This document shows, in pieces, positions 55,357-64,000 of a stretch of 64,000 nucleotides of DNA (the first letter of the stretch is position 1; each line of letters starts with the position of its first letter). The position numbers and the translations under genes are program-made. The DNA lies in contig JAQFVV010000151.1 in NCBI GenBank assembly GCA_028023455.1, positions 2,599,097 to 2,663,096 of the forward strand. Direction: 5' to 3'. Origin of the DNA: Epiperipatus broadwayi (Eukaryota > Onychophora > Udeonychophora > Euonychophora > Peripatidae). The notes below the pieces were generated by a model that saw only the letters and a list, made by a program, of their open reading frames with translations, was not told the origin of the DNA and did not search any database.

Positions 55357-55966
55357 TGTTGTGTTTGGTCTGGATTACAGACCCAACCTACAAAAAATAA
55401 CATAAGCACCAGTATTATAATTAATATAATATTTATTATATTTACAAATATATACAATACAAAATAATATTTCTAATGTGAACTTGTGGATCCAAGTCTT
55501 CACAATCTACTACTTCCAGCTGCACCTGATAGCTTGCCCACAGGTAAAAAGAATGACACTTAGGCTGTGCCAGACAGTTTGCCTCAAGTTGGTAGTAGTC
55601 TTGGCAGTGTTGAGTCCTTATGTGGACTTGCCTAGCTGCATGGACAAATAGCACATTGCTATCATAAGAATGCTTACTGCTGTTTAGGTTAGCAAGGCTT
55701 CTCCTGGAGAATGTGTATCATCTTTGTAGGTTAGACAAATGTTCGCTAGCTTTTCCTCCAAAAGGCTGACTATTTATTGCCAGATCCCTAACCTCACTGG
55801 AGCATTTGGATTCAGTGATCATACTTGCTTATTGGCCTGTACTAATCATTGGCTATGTGTTTATCTGTACATCAGTCTATTGGCCAGCAGCAAACAATGC
55901 TCAATCCAATCAGATAAAGAAGGAATCTGGAATAGTCCACTTCTGAGGGAAAGAAGAACTATAACA
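55357..55966. mobile_element. Solo LTR (copy 2) with 5-bp target duplication
   Basis: It starts TGTTGTGTTTGG and ends GAACTATAACA. The pentamer ATAAT lies directly on both sides (55352-55356 and 55967-55971), the usual target duplication for LTR elements. The frames across it on both strands are by-products. Confidence 0.75.
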
Positions 55967-56142
55967 ATAATCCTATTAAATTCAGTGGATGAGACTCTTA
56001 ATGCTAATTCATTTTTAGATTAATGATACCAGTTAGATGACTCATTTAACAAGATACAACTATCTTATCAAATTCATTAAGATTTGGACCAAGGTGTTCA
56101 GTTTGATGAAGTTAAAATAATGTTTTTGTAATTTTAAAAATC

Positions 56143-56450
56143 ACATGATCACCATCTCTATACTAGCACAAAATTGTTGTAAAAAAAGGCAAACTCTCCA
56201 TACAGTAGTGCCACCCTGTGCCAAACAGAGTAATCAATGGATGCCAGAAGGCTTGTACATAAAATCCCTATCTAGTGCCTACTCATCCAATATCCCCAGA
56301 CTAGTTTCTGGCTTATGGCCATCATCAGTGAGTAGGCACTAGATAGGGATTTTATGCACAAGCCTTCTAGCATCCATTGATTACTCTGTTTGGCACAGGG
56401 TGGCACTACTGTATAGAGAGTTTTGCCTTTGTTTACAATTTTAAAAATGG
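56143..56450. mobile_element. Family A palindromic element
   Basis: The outer left text ACATGATCACCATCTC is followed by the left arm AACTCTCCATACAGTAGTGC through the core. The right arm resumes at the GAGTAGGCACTAGATAGG block and ends TATAGAGAGTTTTGCCTTTG. The right arm lacks its core. Confidence 0.8.
56293..56334 (-). ncRNA. Hammerhead-ribozyme-like core with fully paired stem II
   Basis: On the minus strand: TACTCA, CTGATGA, TGGC, loop CATAA, GCCA, GAAAC, TAGTC, TGGGGA. Stem II has four contiguous pairs including a 10.1/11.1 U-A pair, unlike the A-A mismatch of other copies. Stem I has lost one pair (A-G). Confidence 0.55.
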
Positions 56451-56459
56451 ATAAGTTGG

Positions 56460-57615
56460 GTGGTCTAGTATAATCGCAATTCTCTAGATTTCAAACTTGC
56501 AATTTTTTTAAAACATATGGACTCATGTAGTTATGAAACTTGATTTTAAGACTGCATCTATTGTTCAATTTATAAAAATTAATGAGATAAAAATCATTCG
56601 AAAATCATTACACCCATTACAGTAAAAATATTTTTAATGTTTTCAGTAATTGGTTGATTTCAATCACATGTGATTGGTTCACCGGTGACACTCCAAGATA
56701 AAGGTGATGCCTAAAATATTCAAGATAAGCTACACGAACAATTAATATCCAAACATTACCACAACTATTACAATTTTTATTTTATTTACATTTTTGGTAT
56801 TCTCTGCAATGATATTTTTACCATTTCTTTTTTAATTTTTAACTGTTTATTTTTTTATCATTAATTCTTTTATTTTGATGATTTTCTGATCTTTTTTTAA
56901 ATTTTATTTTACTGGTATTAATTTTTTAATTTTTTTTATAATCTTTTTTTTTCCATTTATTATTTATTGTCTTTCTATCATTTTTTGTGATCTTTATTTT
57001 GGTAATTTTTATTTTATTTTGTGAATTCCTGAATAACATTTTTGTCAGGGAAAAAAAATTGACCTTTATAAAAGTGAGTTTTTATTTATAGATCTTTCTG
57101 ATATTTAACAGCGAGTTATTTACATTTGAATTTGCTGGTAGTTTAAAGTAAGTTTCATTTGATTATTTAAGTTTGGTTTTTCTCGTTTACTCTACAGGCT
57201 ATTAAAAAGGCTAATTTGTTCATCGCATTCACTATAATTTTAATGGTCTAACTTTGGAAACGGTCCTATGTTTTTACTTAGAAACGAATAAACGAGATGT
57301 TGTTGCTTAGCTTTGTATATATATTTTTATCTACCCATCCGTATATTTCTTAAACCTCTCTTGTAAAAATGTAGGCACTTTGCTTAATGATACAAACATA
57401 TATATACAACCCAAACATCATAAAGCTAAACTAAAAATAATATAAATTAATGACCATTAATTAGCATTTAAATAACACAACTGATTCATCAGTAGCTCAT
57501 ATTATAAAGATCTACGCGTACACAATGTGTTGCCGTGAGAGATGACTGGTTATCTTTCTCTAAGATGATGTAAGTAGCGCCGTCTATGAATCAATATATG
57601 CTCGTGTTAAGACAT
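56460..57615. other. AT-rich stretch with T-rich low complexity
   Basis: 56770-57060 is T-dominated low-complexity DNA. 57480-57610 is slightly richer in CpG (CTACGCGTACAC, AGTAGCGCCGTC). No gene or repeat is recognised. Confidence 0.35.
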
Positions 57616-57624
57616 AGATTAACT

Positions 57625-59870
57625 ACTCACCACAAAAATTTTATGATACTAGCATGGCTGGATCCTGGGTTACGACATGAAATGTGAATTATGTTCATAA
57701 ATAATCTACAATTGTCTTTCTGCTACCAAATAATGTTACAAATCACTAGCTAACGTTATCGAAACTCATAAAGTCACTGCCAAATGCAATATGAATCATT
57801 TCAAACATTACAGTAGCAATTTTGACCAGCTTAAAACAAAATTTACAACAGTAACACATTGTTTCTTTGTGGAGTAAGGTTCAAACACAATGACATTACT
57901 TTGTCATAACTCATGATCTAGACATGTTAGTACCTTAAAATTTTTATGACGAATAGATAAATTATGTCACTATTTAATTCATGCATTGAATCAGAGATGG
58001 CATTGCAGACAGCTCAGAAAGAGAACCAATCCTTTTTATTGGGACACACTGTGAATGTGCATATCAACAAACACCAAGCCTTCTCTGTTTTCATTCAACA
58101 TATGCTTTTATAAGCAATAATACTATTCCAGAACCATCTATTGTAATCCTGAATAATCAATGGCTATTAGATTGTGTGCTGTAATCCACATTTCCATAAA
58201 TGTTTCTCACTCATAGGCCTTCATCAGTGAATCACTTTGAACCTCTTGCATCCTCATGACCAGCAGATACTTTTTATTTTTTTATTTTATCGAGTTGATT
58301 GAAATTCAAAAAATTCTAAGGGTTTGAACCTAAGCTTGTGTGCTTATATAACTCTAATAATTGTGTACATTAAATAAATAATGAATATCCGTGCTTTTTA
58401 ATCTTTATACTTGAAAGTGTTCCCCTATCATCTTAAGATGTGTCTTAATTTCATATTAAGGTATCAATTCTGAAACTTCTCTGAATACCAGGATGAATTT
58501 AGGGAATATTTGGAGAAGTGAATTGTTTCTGGAATTTTGGCAAAAAGCAGACTAGATACTTTTATCAACATTTTTTGAAGTAAAGAACAATATCTTAGCT
58601 GCATTTTTGGCTCTTAATAATTTTGGGTTCCACAAATAATTTTGAATTCTTATTTTTGCTATGTGATATTTCAACATCATAGGAGTCAAACTCATTGACA
58701 ACTACAAAACAACTAAGTGCCAATAAATATTTCAAATAAATAAAAAATACACAATAAAGAGAATAATAGAGTTTAAACCAAAATAAACTCTTTTAAAAAA
58801 ATAAAATTAAAAAGTGCTGCAGTCAGCTAATCATAAAGAAATAAAAAAATTATCTTTGATTAGAATATCTATCCACATTTCAGATGATAAAAAAAAGTTA
58901 CTTTTGATTAGTAGCTCTATCCACATCTCAGAAGATAAAAGAAATTATCTTTGAATAGTAGCTCTCTCCCCATCAGATAATAAAATTTTTTTACCTTTGA
59001 TTAATAGCATACCTCAAATGATAAAAATATTTACCTTTGATTAGTAGCTCTATCCACACCTCAGATGATAAACCTTATATCGATGTGTTTTAAGATAGAT
59101 TAAGGAAAACAAGTATTGGTGAATAGTTTGCATGCCTAGTTTAATTTTTTTTATCAGGCCAAATCTGATGTCACAGCTCAAATTGACTTAAACATACAAG
59201 TAAAACCCATGGAATTATGAACCTGGAATTTTTATACCAAACATAAAAGTCATTATTTCTAAGATGGCCAAAAATATTTTAAATACATAAAATATTTACG
59301 TGAAAGAACTCTTTGATATGACTCCTATTACCAAATTCTCATAGTTACAGATAGAATTTATAATGAAGAGAAATTGTCAAAATAGATTTTTTTTTGTTTG
59401 AACAGAAAAATGCAACAGGCTAAGCAGTACACAGTGTCCAACTGAAAAAGTAGCTGGTTCTTTTTCTAACCTGCTAACAACATTATCTCTGAACCAGTGC
59501 AAGTGATATATTTCATAGCAGCACAGTTTACCTATTCACCATACAAGTTTTAAGATGGTAATGTGTGTGATTATGAATTATGTCATGAAATGTGATAATG
59601 TGTTGCATACCTTAACCCCCAATGGTATATTGTGCTGACTTTAAATTTTTGTTTTAAATTAGACAAAACTGCTACTTAAAACCACTTGAAATGATTCAAA
59701 CTGTGTTTGGCAGTAAAACCATGAGTCCCAAGAATGTTTTTCAGTTGGTTGTTAAACTTTAGTAATGGCAGAGAGAGAGTTTTGAAGATAATCTACAAAG
59801 TTAGGCAACATATGGTCATGTTTCAGTGTATCCCTGACATGCTAACACATTAAAACTTTGTGGAGAATGA
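57625..59870. mobile_element. Long inverted-repeat (fold-back) element of about 2.2 kb
   Basis: The arms (about 57640-57970 and 59500-59865) are inverted and diverged. Aligned blocks include CACTGCCAAATGCAATATGA against the inverse of TTCAAACTGTGTTTGGCAGT, and GTACCTTAAAATTTTTATGA against the inverse of ACAAGTTTTAAGATGGTAA. The interior holds a diverged family A arm (58150-58250) and tandem repeats (58840-59075). No transposase was found. Confidence 0.55.
58840..59075. repeat. About five tandem units of 45-60 bp
   Basis: Units share TTTGATTAGTAGCTCTATCC, then ACATCTCAGATGATAAAA-type text with small deletions. They are arranged head to tail within the fold-back element. Confidence 0.75.
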
Positions 59871-60007
59871 AGAACTGGTGCTATGTAGGACATGAGTTTA
59901 CTCACAAGTCGATTGGACAGAGAATCACACACCATTTCACTGGAATACTCTGTATTTGTCTGAAAGAAGGAAATAGTGCTACTGTTTTGGAAGAAGATGA
60001 GCAAAGC

Positions 60008-60330
60008 AAATAAACATCAAGTGATAAGCAAATAAACATCAAATGATAAGCAAGTAAACATCAAGTGATGAGCAAATAAACATTAAGTGATAAGTAAATA
60101 AACATTAAGTGATGAACAAATAAACATCAAGTGATGAGCAAATAAACATCAAGTGATGAGCAAATAAACCAATGATGAGCAATTAAACATCAAGTGATGA
60201 GCAAATAAACATCAAGTGATGATCAAATAAACCAAGTGATGAGCAAATAAACATCAAGTGATGAGCAAATCAACATTAAGTGATGAGAAAATAAACATTA
60301 AGTGATGAACAAATAAACATCAAGTGATAG
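60008..60330. repeat. 22-bp minisatellite, about 15 copies
   Basis: The unit is close to ATAAACATCAAGTGATGAGC plus AA, repeated head to tail with few substitutions (ATTAAG/ATCAAG, GATAAGC/GATGAGC) and two short deletions. Neighbouring sequence is unrelated. Confidence 0.92.
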
Positions 60331-60339
60331 CATCAATAG

Positions 60340-61360
60340 ATTAATTTTGCTGTTATTGATTTTTCTTATCCTACAAAAAAACATCGACAAATGATATCAT
60401 GATCATTTTGTTAAACATGATAGCTGGCCTGATCAAAAAGGAGTGACTGGTGAGCATTAGTAGTAGCAACAGATTTAATAATGATTAATTAGGATGAAGG
60501 TGAAAAAAATCTCTGGAATAAATAGAAAGGTTTTCATTCTAACTTTTTGTAATTTAGAAAAAGAACTTCTCCAAATGTAAGTTTTAGGTTGACAATCAAC
60601 TTTATCTACTGCTGTGTTATGGAGGTACTTTCAAGGTTTATAATAAGCCAAGACTCTACAACAAAAACATTTGTAATTGTTGTCATAGTAATCTGGAGAG
60701 GATTCTGAAAGAGAGAAGCTTGATCTTGATTTGCAAATTGCCAAGGACAATCTCATTTGCCTATTACTAAATCTTGTAAATACACCAATGAAGAAACTAA
60801 AATAAGTGATGGAATAATTAGAAAAGAAACAGGACTTTTTTGCTAATAGCATGTTGAAAAGTAAAGATTTGAAAGATTTTTTTTAAAAGTTGAAATATTT
60901 TAAATGCTTTTATTTAACTTGTTTGTGTCAATTTTTAACATACTTCTATTGAATAAATTTTCTTCAAATTTTGTACACATGTTTGGTACCAATTATTATG
61001 CAATATGATAATACAATATTTCAGAATTGGACAGCCATTTATGCAGTTTAATATTGTTGGTGGAACAAATTTCAAATTTTTATATCCATCCAGTAAATAT
61101 TCAATGATTCATAAAAGATGGTATAAATATTCAATGATTCATAAAAGATGGTATATATTTTTTAAATACACTTTTATTGAATTTCATGACTAATTTATAT
61201 ATTAAATTTAAAAAAAAAAATATTGAAGGATGAAATCATAATTTCTCTTGTTTGTTGAACTAAAAGTTGATTTTTTAAAAATACCTTTAAAAACTCAAAA
61301 GTCTTTTTTTAATATGCATTAATTTCATTTCAAGTATTGGAAATACGGTAATATTGTTTT
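60340..61360. other. Unclassified stretch
   Basis: Includes a 26-bp direct duplication near 61097-61152 (TATTCAATGATTCATAAAAG twice). No gene or known repeat is recognised; minus-strand frames near 60631-60852 lack family motifs. Confidence 0.35.
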
Positions 61361-61369
61361 GACTGTCAG

Positions 61370-61590
61370 TTTTTAAATTTGAATACAAAACGTCCATTGC
61401 AAAATATCGAATATTAAAAAAATAATATAAATAAAAAATATTCTATAAAAAATGCTTTTATTTAATTTGATGTGTAATGCACTACTTTGTTGATATATAT
61501 ATCTAATGACTATATTATGGAGATGCGACATTTTTATTTCAAGTTATATATAACAACCAAAATTTTTGTTGGAAAAATATATTATTTTTT
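61370..61590. repeat. Family K repeat
   Basis: TTTTAAATTTGAATACAAAA, AATGCTTTTATTTAATTTG and TTTCAAGTTATATATAACAA match 46250-46550. It is preceded by TGTTTTGACTGTCAG of family J. Confidence 0.5.
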
Positions 61591-61649
61591 AGGTTTTTAG
61601 TGCACTACCCAACAAATGAAATAAAATCATTTTTAATATATGTATTATT

Positions 61650-61754
61650 ATTATTTTCTCATGTGTCATAGCATCAGCCGGGAAGCGAACCTGCTAACTG
61701 GGACAACTGCTTGTAAAGCAGCTATCGCTAACCTCTCGACCACCAATGCTTGAC
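61650..61754 (-). mobile_element. tRNA-derived SINE (family E) with 16-bp target duplication
   Basis: On the minus strand: TGGTCGAGAGGTTAGCG (A-box region) and GGTTCGCTTCCCGGCTGATG (B-box region). It is flanked by TAATATATGTATTATT at 61634-61649 and 61755-61770. A recent insertion. Confidence 0.85.
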
Positions 61755-61774
61755 TAATATATGTATTATTTTTA

Positions 61775-62285
61775 ATTGCAATTGGACTACTTCTACATTT
61801 TTAGACTTTTTTAATTGCATAAACATCTGTGGAAAAACCTTTATACTGTGATTTTAAAATGAGATAAACTCATTTTAAATTACTTTCAGGTTTTCAACAA
61901 CTTGCACAGAATAAAATGTAAATATTGGGTTAAAGAGAAGTTTTATGAATAGCAAATCATTTAGCTGCTTGCAATTAACAAAGAATTGAAGATATTAAAA
62001 TATATAATTACCTACATGAAGTCTGATCTCTGAAACTGTCGGAACAGATTGTCTTGGGATCAAACCCTTAGGGTGTTTGAATTTTCAGGCTGATAGCTTG
62101 AATAGTAAAATGGAGTTAAAGTGATTGCTAATGCATAACTGGATTTTTTCCCAATTTGGAACCTTAGTTTTTTGTTAAAGGCAAAGAGCAGAAATTCGGG
62201 ATGAAGGTTTAAAGGCATTACCATCTGGTAATTATTATTTACTCAATAATACTGTAGAGGGCACTACAGAATAGAGCTGCTGTTA
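61775..62285. other. Unclassified stretch
   Basis: AT-rich; no feature recognised. Confidence 0.3.
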
Positions 62286-62289
62286 AAAG

Positions 62290-64000
62290 TTGAAGAAATC
62301 ATGAAGCAGTTGGTTGGAGATGAATATAAGAAAAGATGTAGTGAAATAGAAAAAGGGGCAAATAGGGTTTTATGTGAGAATATTCAGAAGAATAAAAGTA
62401 ATAGAAAAGTGAGAGTTAGTAAAAATGTAAAAGAGATGAGGAAAACATGCAGAGAATATAAGTGTGCTATTAAGAACAAAGAAAGTGAAAAAGTTGTTAA
62501 TGTTAAATGGGAAAAGTACTTAGAAAAGAAGAAGTTGGCTAAATAGATAATTATACAGAGAGAATGAAATTGAATAGTAAATTGTTGGAGGATAATAAAA
62601 GTGGAAGTGATGGAGTAAAAAATTTTGGAAATACATTAAAGGAAGGAATGTAGTGGAGACAGAAATAGTATTACTAGATGATGAGGAAATAGAGTGTAGC
62701 TTTAGAAAAGAATTACAGTTAATCTTAAATAAGTATGTAATGGATATAGAAGAGATGTTAGATATAAAGGACAGAGTGATAGAAAATATGAAAAGCATAT
62801 AGTAATGGGAATATTAAGTTTACAGAAAATGAACTGAATGAGGCAGAGAAGAAATTGAAAAGTGGAAAGGGAAGAAGTTTGGATGGTTAGGCAGCAGAGA
62901 TGGTAATGAATTTAGGACATAGGGCAAAATTAAACCTATTATCATGTTTTAATAAGTTGGCACAGGAGAGAGATTTTCCGGACAGTTGAAGTAATACAAG
63001 AGTAAGGCTACTATTTAAAGGGTAAGGATTGTAGAAAGTTAAGCAATTCTAGACTGATAGCAATAATGTCAGTGTTAAATAAAATATTTGCATATATGGT
63101 TGCTGGAAGGGTCGCAAAATGGATGGAAGAAAATAATATAGTTGGAGAAATGCAAAGAGGTTTTAGAACTGATAGGTGTATAGGAGATAGTTTATTTGAA
63201 GTTACACAATTTATATATATGAGTAGAAATACAGGTAGACAGTTATATATGGTTTTTATAGATATACAGAAGGCATATGATCGGGTAAATAAAAATAGAT
63301 TATGGGTAAGTTTAGAAAATTGGGAAATGGATGGAGCTTTAGTGATTCTTATTAAGAGAGTATTTAAAAATAATTACTATACATATCATTTAGGAAATAT
63401 AGAATCGGTTAAAGTTAAAAATTGAGTGGGATTAAGGCAAGGATGTCCTATGTCACCTAATTTGTTTTTGTTGTATTTGAGAGAAATGGAGAGAGCAATA
63501 GAAATACTAGGAAAGTGGGTAAAGATACCATTAATAGGTGGCAAGGGAGTATATACATTATTGGGTCTTTGATTTGGGGATGTCTAGTGCACAGAAAAAA
63601 AAGAAGATATGGAAGTTATGCTGAGAACATGCACAAGAGTGGGTAAAGAGATGGGGATTAAATTTAGTGAAGAAGTAATGATGATTGATCTGGGGAAAAA
63701 GAAGCCCAAGAATTTTTATTGGTGGATAAGTTAAGTGTGGTGAATAGATATACTGTACTTAGTTGGGAATCATCTTAAATAATCAGAAAAATTGCTTTGA
63801 TAAATGAGAAAAAAATTGATAAATGAAGCAAAGAAAAGAGACTGATAAAAAATTAACAATGTTTTTATATAATAAATATGATGTAGCTAGAATTATATGG
63901 GAGTGGCAGTTGCAGGGTTAACGTATGGTAATGATGCAGGGTGTTAATTTTTAAAAAAGTACAAAGAGAAGTAGGAAGACATGCATTAGATGCAGTTGTA
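62290..64000 (+). mobile_element. LINE with reverse transcriptase, runs off the window edge
   Basis: This is the longest copy of the LINE family also at 12.4 and 39.4 kb. The frame 62301-62546 is a charged pre-RT segment. The frame 63066-63425 has MSVLNKIFAYMVAGRVAKWM, EENNIVGEMQRGFRTDR and YMVFIDIQKAYDRVNKNRLW (RT motif A). GLRQGCPMSPNLFLLYLREM follows after one stop codon, then a motif C region with FGD. Frameshifts and stops interrupt the protein. In this copy the sequence between RT and the C-terminus (63880-63960) keeps about 20 bases missing near 13160. Confidence 0.8.

Noticed and set aside
60008-60330. CRISPR-like array
   Set aside because: Units are contiguous 22-mers without unique spacers, in an animal genome; it is a minisatellite.

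Overview
This is an AT-rich stretch of nuclear DNA, roughly 70% A+T by eye, from an invertebrate animal. It has one clearly recognisable gene exon and otherwise consists almost entirely of layered transposable-element debris. The animal assignment rests on a frizzled cysteine-rich-domain exon of the secreted frizzled-related (sFRP3/FRZB and sFRP4) type, with an intact 5' splice site, plus tRNA-derived SINEs, several LINE lineages, Penelope-like elements (PLEs), hAT and mariner relics and solo LTRs. I cannot name the phylum; a protostome such as a lophotrochozoan or chelicerate is a guess.

Gene island, about 9.7-11.6 kb. The minus strand carries the first coding exon of the sFRP-like gene (9739-10183). 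Upstream lies a less AT-rich, CpG-containing block (10.5-10.9 kb) that looks like a divergent promoter. On the plus strand it leads to a candidate 18-codon first exon ending at a splice donor (10855-10908). A second site at 11.46 kb has overlapping GTCACGTGAC and TGACGTCA palindromes followed by a short ORF. The 1-9.7 kb side would be intron or 3' flank of the sFRP-like gene; I found no further exons.

The rest is repeats. Three groups of LINE relics are nested into by other elements. They are a frame-broken LINE at 12.4-14.1, 39.4-41.5 and 62.3-64 kb, RTE-like fragments at 2.0, 32-33.5, 46.1 and 54.3 kb, and CR1-like or L1/Tx1-like pieces at 16, 34-35 and 35.3-36.7 kb. hAT elements with terminal inverted repeats lie at 17.9, 30.1, 32.3 and 51.6 kb, two of them with perfect 8-bp target duplications. 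There are two internally deleted mariners, two solo LTRs, at least four tRNA-SINEs and several mini-satellites.

The most interesting signal is a set of palindromic repeat families (here called A, F, I, J and M) that share one plan. Each has long inverted arms, and each arm carries a hammerhead-ribozyme-like core, always on the minus strand in the left arm and on the plus strand in the right arm. Family A is the best: CTGATGA, a short stem II, GAAAC, the self-complementary ACTAGT that can form a tiny stem III, and a 6-bp stem I. Family I has the same fold with compensatory changes. One family F copy holds a PLE GIY-YIG endonuclease fragment between its arms, and other F copies carry pol III A/B boxes beside the hammerhead-like core. 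This fits the established association of minimal hammerheads with PLE terminal repeats and with SINE-like retroposons, and suggests that several such lineages coexist here.
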